A stretch of DNA of 64,000 bases, taken from NCBI GenBank assembly GCA_026395515.1, contig JAPLYN010000002.1, positions 35,774 through 99,773 of the forward strand, given 5' to 3'. Origin of the DNA: Candidatus Peregrinibacteria bacterium (GTDB taxonomy: Bacteria > Patescibacteriota > Gracilibacteria > UBA1369 > LOWO2-01-FULL-3). Made by a program: the position numbers and the translations under genes. The notes under the pieces are model-generated. The model did no database searches. It worked only from the letters and a program-made list of their open reading frames with translations, and was not told where the DNA came from. Positions within the stretch are counted from its first letter, which is position 1; each line of letters opens with the position of its first letter. Shown here in pieces: positions 8,072 through 16,255 of this stretch.

Positions 8072-8281
8072 TTATTTAATGTTATTTTTACCTAGAATTA
8101 TGTAATAAAAAGCTTTTCTTATAAGTATGAGTATTGAAGCTATAATTATCACGCCCCATATAAATACATCCACTCTAACCTGAGATAAAAGCAATAAAAA
8201 TACCCCAGAAATGAGACATAGAACTATATATAATACTTTTGCAAATCTGAACCAGGCCTTTTCTTCTAATTGATGCTTCAT
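8072..8281 (-). CDS. Small two-helix membrane protein
   Basis: Not recognised. 69 residues with two hydrophobic helices (about 14-32 and 36-54) and short charged ends. Second gene of the minus-strand cluster, 11 bases after the 345-residue gene. Holin-like size and topology, but no lysis genes are nearby, so that label is not used. Confidence 0.5.
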   Translation of the reverse strand: MKHQLEEKAWFRFAKVLYIVLCLISGVFLLLLSQVRVDVFIWGVIIIASILILIRKAFYYIILGKNNIK

Positions 8282-8292
8282 GTTTATTACGT

Positions 8293-9306
8293 TTAGTATT
8301 TTTGTATATTCTGCTGAGCGTCTTTAAACTTATCGGATCTGGTTTTTAATGATGTGCTTAAATAAGCATTATAATCACTTGTTGATTTGGTTTCTTGCTG
8401 CAAAAGCTCATTATATTTACTCAAAGCTTGATTATTGTTAAAAACCACCTTCCCACTAGAAACGTCGAATTTATCATTATTATTAATAAGAAAATCTAAG
8501 AAAGAAATCTCCGCATCTATATGAGCCAAAATGAGATTTTTCATTTTCTCGTTTTCGTCTTTCCTTTGATCAAATGATTGATTAAAACCGTCAATAGTAT
8601 CCTTAATGAATTGAGATTGATCTTTTGATTTCAAGTTATTCATGTCTTCATCAAACATTTTAACCGTAGAAGAGTATTCATTAAAATAGCTGTTACTGAT
8701 GTCTTTAGATTCCAGATAACTGTTTTCACTAGATTTTAGTCTGGAAATATCTTTAAAATCGTTGATTGATTCTAACGTGATTATTTTGTTTTGGCTCTCT
8801 AAATAGTTTTTGCCTAATGTGCTAAACTTTGCGAGATAGTTAATAAAAACTTTACCGATCTCGCTCTTTATTGGTTCATTTTGGTTTCCCAATTCTACTG
8901 TGCCGTCAGAATTAAGCTTAACCCCGCTAACAATATTTTTAATATCATTAATTGCCTCCTTGTTTTGGAAGTTAATTGATATTGCATCTTTTTGAATAAA
9001 CCACATTAAACCTAGGACTATAATTGCTAAAACAGCCCCATTAATAAATTTTATCCTATTTTTTTTAAAATCTTCTTCCAGCACCTTTGTACATGCCTTG
9101 TATGCTACTATTGATAGTAAAAAAGGAAAAAGGGCACTTCCAATCATGAAGCCAATTGCTCCACCAGAGGTGTCTCCAAGTATTATCGGTGAAGACAAAG
9201 CTCCAATAATCAATGATCCAACTATAATCATTATTAGTATCATTTTGTTAGTTGCTTTTGATTTTTCATCTAGAAGGATGGTTTTCTTTGCTTGTGATTC
9301 ATTCAT
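8293..9306 (-). CDS. Unknown membrane protein with long helical external or internal domain
   Basis: Not recognised. 337 residues from the ATG at 9306; the frame continues to a GTG at 9330. Three hydrophobic segments lie in the first 110 residues (ILIMIIVGSLIIGAL is the first), followed by about 220 residues that are helical, polar and Asn/Lys/Ser-rich with weak coiled-coil character. It is the first gene of the minus-strand membrane cluster, read away from the 131-base hairpin at 9344-9474. Confidence 0.6.
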   Translation of the reverse strand: MNESQAKKTILLDEKSKATNKMILIMIIVGSLIIGALSSPIILGDTSGGAIGFMIGSALFPFLLSIVAYKACTKVLEEDFKKNRIKFINGAVLAIIVLGLMWFIQKDAISINFQNKEAINDIKNIVSGVKLNSDGTVELGNQNEPIKSEIGKVFINYLAKFSTLGKNYLESQNKIITLESINDFKDISRLKSSENSYLESKDISNSYFNEYSSTVKMFDEDMNNLKSKDQSQFIKDTIDGFNQSFDQRKDENEKMKNLILAHIDAEISFLDFLINNNDKFDVSSGKVVFNNNQALSKYNELLQQETKSTSDYNAYLSTSLKTRSDKFKDAQQNIQKY

Positions 9307-9343
9307 GTTGAAATTGATAGGAAATATCACGCAAAAGAAGGAC

Positions 9344-9474
9344 GGCGTGGTTCATCCATGTGTAACCCCCTTTTCAGGCGGTAACCATTGGCACGCCGCC
9401 CATCATTACGCCAATGGCGTTGATGAGCGACACACCTGAAGTTACAGGGGGATTTGATACACTGGATGAACGCC
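9344..9474. repeat. 131-base imperfect inverted repeat between divergent gene clusters
   Basis: Nested arms: GTTCATCCA (9350-9358) with TGGATGAAC (9463-9471); GTGT with ACAC; CCCCC (9366-9370) with GGGGG (9447-9451); TTCAGG (9373-9378) with CCTGAA (9435-9440); CCATTGGC (9385-9392) with GCCAATGG (9410-9417). It is GC-richer than its surroundings and lies between the two oppositely read halves of the island. It could be a small non-autonomous insertion, a structured RNA, or an origin. Confidence 0.7.
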
Positions 9475-9512
9475 TGAATACTACCATGATCTGTCTAAAA
9501 ACCAAATAAACC

Positions 9513-9540
9513 TTGCCTACACCTGCAATAGAGTTAAAAT
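9513..9540 (+). promoter_or_regulatory. Promoter of the right arm of the island
   Basis: TTGCCT (9513-9518), 16 bases, TAAAAT (9535-9540), then 12 bases to the ATG at 9553. The leader would be about six bases long. Confidence 0.5.
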
Positions 9541-9552
9541 TGGTTTATTAAT

Positions 9553-11220
9553 ATGAAAAATGAGAATAAGGACTTAGTCCTAAATAAAAATCAGCTTCTA
9601 ACCCTAAGAGACCTTAGACTGTATTCTTTTAATAGGGGTCTGCCTTTTGTGGAAGAATTTTACGAGTCGTTAGTCAAAGAAAGTTTTTTAACTCCATTGT
9701 TAATTGAAGGTACTGAACAATATTTCAGCCCTCATCAATTAGCAGTTGTTGCTCGCTTAAAAGAGAATATAGTGGTTGATAATAAGTTGCGTTACCCAAA
9801 ACCAGTATGCTGGCAAGGAACAGGAAATGATCAACATGAGGTAAGGGCAATTTGTTGGGGAAGTGCTTACGTTCCCGAGAGTGATTTTAAGGGTATTTTT
9901 GATTGGATTGACTGCTTAACAAAATTTCTAAAAGTCATTCATTCCTTACCTGCTTTGTCATCTTATAAGATCCCAGAAGAAAAACTTGGCGCGTTTCGAG
10001 ACTCGGCTAATCTCTGTTTTGATTTTTCGCCCGTTAAAGATAAAGAATGCGCAAAAATTATTGAACTTTTTGGATTGGATGCCGATATGCTATTTCAACT
10101 TAGGTGGGGCATAGGCATTTTTGCCTATCAGATTGATCCATTAGAAGCATGGTTTTATTATTTATCAAAACACTCACGGCGCGACAAAGACAAATTTAAA
10201 GGTGAAGCAAGACTTACTCAGGAGTTGTATTATATTGACCAATTGATCAAGGATTTTATGGAAGTTCTTTTTGGCCCTCAAAAGGAGATACCAGTTATTA
10301 TGAAGGAGGCAAGAGGCCTTGGGATGAGGCTGGATGACGAGTTTATTGCTGGAACTGATTTTGGATCTCTGAGGGAAGGACTAAATTTGTTCAAAGAGTG
10401 GTGCGGTATGGACAAACACAAGCACTACCTAATTGAAAATATCGAGGCAAAAATTCAAGATTTTGCTCAATCTCTAACTAATTTTGAAAAAAAATTTGGA
10501 AATGATTTCCACATTCCAAATGCTATTCCCTTTAACCCTAAAAAATCATCTGAGTGGGCTCTGAAGGACCTTCCTGCTGAATACACGAAATTTTTTGGAA
10601 AAGATCCAGTTACGGAAGAAGACGTTTCAGATGCAGTATATGATTATTTGCATTATTTGAACCGAAGTTTATCAAATATGATGTCCATGGTGGAGACAAA
10701 ATTGGATGATGAATATAACAAGCTATGGAATGAAAGAAATTCATTGGGCCAGAATCGTCGTTGGACAAAGGAACTAGACCATGAACTTGGTGAAAAAATT
10801 AGAAAAATCGAAAAAACAAGAAATGGATTTTATGAGATTGAAAATAAATCAAATAGGGTTTTATGCTACCACTGCGGAGACAATCCGGTAAGAGTTTTTG
10901 ACAGGCTGAATCGACCCGAAGATCTTTTGTGCGATGTTTGTATTCAAACAACAAAACAATTAGCTCTTGCCAATAATGAGGCTGAAAGAAAAATGTTCAA
11001 GAAAAGAGAAATGGGGCGCTGGGTATGTGATAAATGTGGTACGCTTCTTCATAAATTCAGCAATAGAAACACCTTTATTGCTGAAGGTAAAAATGGCAAC
11101 ACTCCTGTTATTACTTTGAAATATGGATCCGTTGAAATGGTTGTAAGGTGTAGAGGAACGGAGCACAGCGAATGTGGCTACGTGAATAAAAGAACATTCA
11201 ATTTCGGATGGGTAAAATAG
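9553..11220 (+). CDS. Unknown 555-residue protein with two zinc-ribbon-like Cys clusters at the C-terminus
   Basis: Not recognised. The first ~420 residues are mixed helix and strand with no signal or membrane helix. The last third has Cys clusters: CYHCGDNP with a partner CDVC about 30 residues on, then WVCDKCGTLLHKF with CRGTEHSECGY near the end, suggesting two zinc ribbons. First gene of the plus-strand arm, with its own promoter and a strong terminator at 11301. Zinc ribbons suggest nucleic-acid or protein binding; nothing more can be said. Confidence 0.65.
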   Translation: MKNENKDLVLNKNQLLTLRDLRLYSFNRGLPFVEEFYESLVKESFLTPLLIEGTEQYFSPHQLAVVARLKENIVVDNKLRYPKPVCWQGTGNDQHEVRAICWGSAYVPESDFKGIFDWIDCLTKFLKVIHSLPALSSYKIPEEKLGAFRDSANLCFDFSPVKDKECAKIIELFGLDADMLFQLRWGIGIFAYQIDPLEAWFYYLSKHSRRDKDKFKGEARLTQELYYIDQLIKDFMEVLFGPQKEIPVIMKEARGLGMRLDDEFIAGTDFGSLREGLNLFKEWCGMDKHKHYLIENIEAKIQDFAQSLTNFEKKFGNDFHIPNAIPFNPKKSSEWALKDLPAEYTKFFGKDPVTEEDVSDAVYDYLHYLNRSLSNMMSMVETKLDDEYNKLWNERNSLGQNRRWTKELDHELGEKIRKIEKTRNGFYEIENKSNRVLCYHCGDNPVRVFDRLNRPEDLLCDVCIQTTKQLALANNEAERKMFKKREMGRWVCDKCGTLLHKFSNRNTFIAEGKNGNTPVITLKYGSVEMVVRCRGTEHSECGYVNKRTFNFGWVK

Positions 11221-11300
11221 GTTTGTCGTATATAACTATGGAAGGTATAATTACCTCGAAAAATTAGAAGCAGGTCCGGCCTGCCAAGACAATCGATAGA

Positions 11301-11353
11301 AAGGGTTGTCAGTTAGTTCCAGTTTATCTGGTGCTACCTGACAGCCCTTTTTT
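11301..11353 (+). terminator. Strong Rho-independent terminator
   Basis: A 12-bp stem (11301-11312 with 11339-11350, one T-G pair) whose 26-base loop holds a second small hairpin CCAG/CTGG, followed by a run of six T. It separates the 555-residue gene from the replication-like gene set. Confidence 0.85.
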
Positions 11354-11375
11354 AATTTTTTAACAAAATGAATAT

Positions 11376-11696
11376 ATGAATGAGAATACCGCATTCCTCC
11401 GCCACGAGGACGACATAGTGGCAAAAGCAAAGCACTTCCAAATTCCTGGATATGACTGGGAGGACATTGCTCAAGAGCTGAGAATTGCTTTATGGCGCAA
11501 ATTGCCAAAATTTTTAGCAAAAAAAGCTTCCGAGCGAACATTTGCCGATAGAATAATGAGAAGTCGGATTATTGATCTAAACAGAACTGCAAATCGGCAG
11601 AAAAGGTTTTTAGATAATAACCATCTTTCTTATGAGGATTTAGCAGAAAAAGAATTTTATTTAAAAGATGATTTTAACAACCAAACTTATGAATGA
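11376..11696 (+). CDS. Small protein resembling sigma-70 region 2
   Basis: 106 residues. The order DWEDIAQELRIALWRKLPKF, then FADRIMRSRIIDLNR, matches the core-binding and -10-recognition helices of sigma-70 region 2, but region 4 is absent. It could be a phage-type transcription factor or a relic. The start ATG follows a T-rich stretch after the terminator; no Shine-Dalgarno. It overlaps the next gene by 8 bases. Confidence 0.55.
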   Translation: MNENTAFLRHEDDIVAKAKHFQIPGYDWEDIAQELRIALWRKLPKFLAKKASERTFADRIMRSRIIDLNRTANRQKRFLDNNHLSYEDLAEKEFYLKDDFNNQTYE

Positions 11697-11943
11697 TCGC
11701 TACTTTAGAACGTCTAGCTTTTACCCTGCCGCTTTTTTGCTAGCCAAAGGGGCAGAACTTGTAAACATAGACAAAATTACTGATTCGAGACGTGCTAGTT
11801 TTGTCTTTTGTGATCCAGCTCAATGTGAAGATTGGCTGCATGTCTTTAATTTTGGAAAAGATGATGAGGGAGATGCCGTAGTTGATGCCAGAAAAATGGT
11901 TGTTGCTATCAAGACACTTAAAGAGAAACTTTACCAAAACTAA
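11689..11943 (+). CDS. DUF5659-like protein
   Basis: 84 residues from the ATG at 11689; an upstream ATG at 11668 lies inside the previous gene. The pattern RYFRTSSFYPAAFLLAKGAEL, a middle strand ASFVF and a C-terminal helix fit DUF5659, a small domain often found near mobile-element or phage replication genes. Its function is not known. The stop overlaps the next start (TAATG). Confidence 0.6.
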   Translation: MNDRYFRTSSFYPAAFLLAKGAELVNIDKITDSRRASFVFCDPAQCEDWLHVFNFGKDDEGDAVVDARKMVVAIKTLKEKLYQN

Positions 11944-12104
11944 TGCAACTTACACCGGAAGCAATTCAGGAGTTTAAACGAGCCTTTGAGCTGGATTTCC
12001 CAGGACAAGAAATTAGCTCTGAGGAAGCGGAAGCCATGGGCCAACGCTTAATCTTACTTTTCTCCGTAATTTACCAACCAATTCCCAAAAATGACCATAA
12101 ATAA
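11943..12104 (+). CDS. Very small protein (53 residues) on the island
   Basis: Starts in the TAATG overlap with the DUF5659 gene and ends inside the next gene. Sequence features: LTPEAIQEFKRAFE, then EEAEAMGQRLILLF and IYQPIP. The acidic helix-turn-helix pattern looks like a genuine folded mini-protein, and tight coupling on both sides supports translation. From memory, similar peptides occur in CPR integrative elements; this needs a search. Confidence 0.6.
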   Translation: MQLTPEAIQEFKRAFELDFPGQEISSEEAEAMGQRLILLFSVIYQPIPKNDHK

Positions 12105-12717
12105 TTTATCCGAAGAAACAATCGACTACCTTCAAGAATTTGAAGAAAAATGGCGAAAATCTCGGCATCGCTTCTCCGAGACTGAATTGCTGGATGTTTT
12201 TGGTGATTCCATTGAAGAAATTTGTATTGATAAGATTAAAGAGCTTAAAGATCTACGGAATGAGTTGATCCTGGAAATTAAAAGGTTGGGGCAAGAAGTT
12301 GATGGGTGTGATGATTTTAAAGTAATGATGAGAAGAGAGTGCATTATTCACTTCATGATTAAGCCACTCCAAGAAATCGAGAGAAAAATCTATTATTTTG
12401 AAAGGCTAAAAGCTAAGAAAACCGTAAAACTCAAAGCGCATAAAGGCCAACTAAAAGATGCAGATATTGAAAGGGCACGTAACGTACCAATTGTGGATGT
12501 TGCCGAAACTCACCTGGGCCAATTACGAAAAACTGGCAAAAGCTATGTAACTAGATGCCCCTTCCACCAGGATAATTCCCCTTCTTTTAATCTATATACA
12601 GAATCAAACCGATTTTACTGTTTCGGCTGCAATGCTACCGGTGACGTCATTACTTTTGTTCAAAAACTTTTAAATCACGACTTTAAGTCGGCAGTTCTTT
12701 ATCTCTTAAACAAATAA
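12091..12717 (+). CDS. CHC2 zinc-finger (primase-type) protein
   Basis: 208 residues. The C-terminal part is the DnaG-type zinc finger: CPFH at residues 156-159 and CFGC at 177-180 with SPSFNLY between, then GDVITFVQ. The TOPRIM catalytic domain of DnaG is missing, and the N-terminal 125 residues are a charged helical region. It is probably a DNA-binding primase subunit working with the ATPase encoded 3 bases downstream. Overlaps the preceding gene by 14 bases. Confidence 0.75.
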   Translation: MTINNLSEETIDYLQEFEEKWRKSRHRFSETELLDVFGDSIEEICIDKIKELKDLRNELILEIKRLGQEVDGCDDFKVMMRRECIIHFMIKPLQEIERKIYYFERLKAKKTVKLKAHKGQLKDADIERARNVPIVDVAETHLGQLRKTGKSYVTRCPFHQDNSPSFNLYTESNRFYCFGCNATGDVITFVQKLLNHDFKSAVLYLLNK

Positions 12718-12719
12718 AT

Positions 12720-14411
12720 ATGCCAAATGAAGATGAAAAATCAGAAGAGAGGTTGGATCAAATACTCAAAAAAGATTCTAAAAAACATGATGGTGAAAAG
12801 GAAGAACATGAGACTGCCACGGATAAATTGATCAAATTAGTCGATGATGACAACTGTAAACTCTTCCATGATCAGTTTAATGAGCCTTATGCTCATTTGC
12901 TTATCAATGACCACTGGGAAACCTGGAAACTAAAGAGTAAGCAGTTTAAACGATGGCTTTGCTCACAATTTTGGGAGTTATATACCAAAGCTCCCAGCTC
13001 CAATGCAATAATGTCCGCCCTAACAATTTTAGAAGGTAAGGCGTGTTTTAATGGTGAAGAAATAGCCTTGGAAAATCGCATTGCGCACCGTGATGGTGAA
13101 ATTTGGTATGACTTAGCAAATAAAAATTGGCAAGCAGTTAAAATAACAGCAAATGGCTGGGAAATAGTTGATCGTCCCCCAATCCTTTTCAGAAGATATT
13201 CTCATCAACAAGAGCAAGTTTTACCAGTTAAAGACACTGGGGATTTAGAAAAATTTACTTATTTTGTTAATCTTGCTCAACCAGAACAGATGAAGCTGTT
13301 GTTGGTATATGTTGTTTCTTGTTTTATTCCTGACATTGCTCATCCAATACCAATTTTGTATGGACCTCAAGGCGCTTCTAAGACCACCCTTGGACGTATG
13401 CTAAGATCTCTGATCGATCCATCAAGCGTAGGCGTACTTTCCCTGCCTACGTCAGTAAATGATCTCATACAGCAAATTTCACATCACTGGTTTGCTTTCT
13501 TTGATAATGTAACCACTATGACCGATTGGGCATCAGATTCTTTATGTCGCGCTGTGACAGGTGAAGGTTTTTCTAAACGTGAACTTTACTCAGATGATGA
13601 TGATATTATTTATAATTTCCGTCGTTGTGTTGGTTTAAATGGTATCAATGTTGCCGCTAAGAAGCCTGATCTTTTGGATAGAGGTATTTTACTTAAACTG
13701 GAACGTATAACTGGTGATAAACGCAAAGGAGAGCGAGATCTTTGGAAAGAGTTCAATGAATTAAAGCCTGTTATGCTTGGCGGTATTTTCGATGCACTTT
13801 CAAAGGCTATGAAGCTGCACGATAGTATAAAACTAGATCAGATCCCACGTATGGCTGATTTCACTATTTGGGGCTGCGCTATTGCGGAGGCACTGAGGTT
13901 TTCTCAGGCTGAATTTTTACAAATCTACTATACCAATATTGGTCAGCAAAACGATGAGGCTATAGAGGAAAGTTCCGTTGCGATGGCTATTTTGTCATTT
14001 ATGGCAAACCGTACCGAATGGGAAGGTAGTGCTTCTATACTATTTGAAAAACTCGAGGCCATCGCTGAAGATGAAAACTTAAATGACAGAGGATCCGACT
14101 GGCCAGGGTCTGCCAGCGCTCTTTCAAGGTCCATAAATCAAATGAGCGCTAACCTAGTGGAAAAGAATATTTATATTGAGTTGCGAAAAGGTAGTAATGG
14201 TCAAAGAGCTATTAGAATTCAAAAAAATGCAAAAAATACTGCCGAAGACGCCACTGCTGCCACTCCTGAAGAAATAAACGAGATAATGGGTGGCGAGATA
14301 GTAGATGACGTGGCGCCACCGGCAACAATGTCGCCACCGACCAGTTACGTTCCAGCACCAAAAAAAGACGGCAGTGGCGCAAGTGGCGGCAATTCTGACT
14401 TACCTTTTTAA
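12720..14411 (+). CDS. AAA/SF3-helicase-like ATPase of a replication module
   Basis: 563 residues. Walker A GPQGASKTT at 215-223, Walker B-like HWFAFFDNV about 256-264, and a downstream NGINVAAKKPDLLDRG that resembles sensor and Arg-finger elements. The first 45 residues are highly charged, and the tail is Pro/Ala-rich. Proteins of this form occur in phages and integrative elements and are thought to act as replicative helicases. The adjacent CHC2 protein supports a primase-helicase pair. Exact superfamily (SF3 or another AAA) is not settled by eye. Confidence 0.7.
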   Translation: MPNEDEKSEERLDQILKKDSKKHDGEKEEHETATDKLIKLVDDDNCKLFHDQFNEPYAHLLINDHWETWKLKSKQFKRWLCSQFWELYTKAPSSNAIMSALTILEGKACFNGEEIALENRIAHRDGEIWYDLANKNWQAVKITANGWEIVDRPPILFRRYSHQQEQVLPVKDTGDLEKFTYFVNLAQPEQMKLLLVYVVSCFIPDIAHPIPILYGPQGASKTTLGRMLRSLIDPSSVGVLSLPTSVNDLIQQISHHWFAFFDNVTTMTDWASDSLCRAVTGEGFSKRELYSDDDDIIYNFRRCVGLNGINVAAKKPDLLDRGILLKLERITGDKRKGERDLWKEFNELKPVMLGGIFDALSKAMKLHDSIKLDQIPRMADFTIWGCAIAEALRFSQAEFLQIYYTNIGQQNDEAIEESSVAMAILSFMANRTEWEGSASILFEKLEAIAEDENLNDRGSDWPGSASALSRSINQMSANLVEKNIYIELRKGSNGQRAIRIQKNAKNTAEDATAATPEEINEIMGGEIVDDVAPPATMSPPTSYVPAPKKDGSGASGGNSDLPF

Positions 14412-14421
14412 CTTAAAAAAC

Positions 14422-14799
14422 ATGCAATGTAACTTTATAAAAAGCGATGGGAAGCCGTGCAACGCAAAAGCAATAATGAATAGCGAGCATTGTTATTTTC
14501 ATAGCACCAACATAACTGAGGAGGAGCGTAAAGAAGCTCAATCGAAGGGTGGAAAAGCAAATGCAATAACAGTCCAAGATCCATTACCTCCTGTGACTAT
14601 CAACGGTGTGAAAGACGTCGTAAAACTTCTTGAGAGCACAATCAACGATGTTCGGTCTGGTCAATTGGATGTAAAGATTGGGAACTGTATTGGTGTTCTA
14701 TCTGGACAGCTTATTAAGGCTCTTGAAATAGCAAATATCGCCAGCAGGGTTGAAATCATTGAACGTGCAATTCTGGAGAAACGAACAAAATATCTTTAA
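14422..14799 (+). CDS. Small protein with N-terminal Cys/His zinc motif
   Basis: 125 residues from the ATG at 14422; the frame opens earlier, inside the ATPase gene. The N-terminus has C-x9-C-x9-C-x3-H spacing (MQCNFIKSDGKPCNAKA, then HCYFH), typical of a small zinc knuckle seen in many phage and element proteins. The rest is helical (KDVVKLLESTINDVRSGQLD). It follows the ATPase by 10 bases. Function unknown; a small terminase- or adaptor-like role is only a thought. Confidence 0.6.
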   Translation: MQCNFIKSDGKPCNAKAIMNSEHCYFHSTNITEEERKEAQSKGGKANAITVQDPLPPVTINGVKDVVKLLESTINDVRSGQLDVKIGNCIGVLSGQLIKALEIANIASRVEIIERAILEKRTKYL

Positions 14800-14809
14800 C
14801 ACTTTATTT

Positions 14810-15205
14810 ATGGAATGGGATTTTACAACATCACAGGTAAGCATAGGAGAAGTGGATTATAAGCTCGAGGACTTCTTGCGGGATCTTCGGGTAGAGACAG
14901 ATACCAATTTCCCAAAATACAATGACGAGCAAAAAGAAAGACTTTTTAAGCTATTTTATGGAGTAATGTACTTTAAGTTCAACGGCCATGATGGCAAAGA
15001 AATAGGTAAAACATTCAATGTTGACCCAGAGTTTGTAGAAATTATTGTGAACGAAAATAAAGCGAATATTGAAATGCTTGGTGCAATTATTATGAATGTG
15101 TTTTTGAAAAACCTACAAGATACAAACGGGATGCTATCTGACGCAGAAAATTTGTGTCTTATGAATGCCGGGCTGCGACGTTTCCACACACAACATAACC
15201 TTTAA
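14810..15205 (+). CDS. Unknown small protein (131 residues)
   Basis: Not recognised. The ATG at 14810 is preferred to in-frame starts inside the previous gene. Mostly helical and acidic, with a central block GHDGKEIGKTFNVDPEFVEII that could be a helix-turn-helix-like fold, and no membrane helix. Sits 10 bases after the zinc-motif gene and 1 base before the next. Confidence 0.55.
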   Translation: MEWDFTTSQVSIGEVDYKLEDFLRDLRVETDTNFPKYNDEQKERLFKLFYGVMYFKFNGHDGKEIGKTFNVDPEFVEIIVNENKANIEMLGAIIMNVFLKNLQDTNGMLSDAENLCLMNAGLRRFHTQHNL

Positions 15206-15206
15206 C

Positions 15207-16037
15207 ATGAAAGATTTTAATTTTAAAAAAATGGCTCCAGATATGAGTTTTCAAGATAAGGTAAAACTACTTTTTGCTGATTGGAACCTAAGGAAAGGCA
15301 CTCATGGCAAAGAGAGATTGATTACATTGCAAGAAGAGAAAGCTATGATTGATGACATTCAGAAGAAGAACCAAATTGATGCATATAATAGGTTAGTCGA
15401 TCTATACAATATGAGCAATTTTTTGGTGCTTGATATACAAACATCAATATTGAGTTTGAAATTGTCTATGGAGAAGATTCGCGCACAGGCTTTAGCCATA
15501 GTTTTACATGGACAATCAATTGATCAGTTAGAGACTTTGATTTTTACAATCTCTGATAGTCAGACTAAATCCATAAAGGAGCTTGAGAAAAAAATAAAAA
15601 CAAACACATGGAATGGATTACTTTCGCTTTTTCAACCACAGGATGGACCTGAGTCACTGGAAACTCGGGAGCCAAATCACAACATTCAGATGCTTTTTGA
15701 GAGACTTGTTAAATCCACTAAGGCTCTACTGAGGAACCTTTACTCCTCAGCTTATATTATAGAGAAATCTCAAATTGATTTTCTAAGGATGGAACAACAA
15801 GAGTTAATACTGGAGGCGAAAGAACAAATTAGATATGTAGAAGAGTTGGATGGGCTTTTAGGTATTTTAACTATCTATAAAAAGCATTACGAGCTTGGCT
15901 TAATGCGAAAAGAAAACTTTACTCGGCCTATTTTTCTTGAAATGATGCTGGATTATAAGAAGGTTTTTCAACTAACAGATGAGGAAAAGAGTGAAGTCGA
16001 AGCAGAAATCGATAAATATATTGATGAACATAACTGA
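15207..16037 (+). CDS. Unknown coiled-coil-rich protein (276 residues)
   Basis: Not recognised. Start at 15207 follows the previous stop directly; earlier in-frame starts overlap that gene. Long amphipathic helices dominate (residues about 40-160 and 185-275), with no membrane segment or signal. Last gene before the structured RNA region that precedes the recombinase. Confidence 0.55.
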   Translation: MKDFNFKKMAPDMSFQDKVKLLFADWNLRKGTHGKERLITLQEEKAMIDDIQKKNQIDAYNRLVDLYNMSNFLVLDIQTSILSLKLSMEKIRAQALAIVLHGQSIDQLETLIFTISDSQTKSIKELEKKIKTNTWNGLLSLFQPQDGPESLETREPNHNIQMLFERLVKSTKALLRNLYSSAYIIEKSQIDFLRMEQQELILEAKEQIRYVEELDGLLGILTIYKKHYELGLMRKENFTRPIFLEMMLDYKKVFQLTDEEKSEVEAEIDKYIDEHN

Positions 16038-16109
16038 CCCCCCTCCCCCATTACTTAAGTTATGAATGAATACTTACTTTAATTATAAAAATGATTATAA
16101 TGAACTTAC

Positions 16110-16224
16110 ACTCCAACATTTCAGTAATAACTCCAAGGACATTTTATTGTTGCCCGAGATGGGCGACTGTGCCAACAATGTGTCCTTTGGGAAACTGAGT
16201 TGGAGTGTCACAGTCGTCCTTTTT
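16110..16224 (+). ncRNA. Predicted pseudoknotted RNA / terminator in front of the recombinase
   Basis: Four complementary segments are visible. Outer stem ACTCCAAC (16110-16117) with GTTGGAGT (16199-16206). Inner stem CCAAGGACA (16133-16141) with TGTCCTTTGG (16181-16190), continued by ATTGTTG (16146-16152) with CAACAAT (16173-16179). The inner loop carries GGGCGACTGTG (16161-16171), which pairs with CACAGTCGTCC (16209-16219) and is followed by five T. The last pairing alone is an intrinsic terminator; with the other stems it makes a pseudoknot. Confidence 0.7.
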
Positions 16225-16255
16225 GGGCGTTACTACCTATCAAAACTTAGTTTTC

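Noticed and set aside
8072..8281. Holin of a prophage
   Set aside because: Size and two helices fit, but no endolysin, capsid, tail or terminase gene was recognised on the island.
11251..11541. Minus-strand 96-residue frame
   Set aside because: It covers the terminator and the antisense of the sigma-region-2-like gene, and its sequence looks like a shadow.
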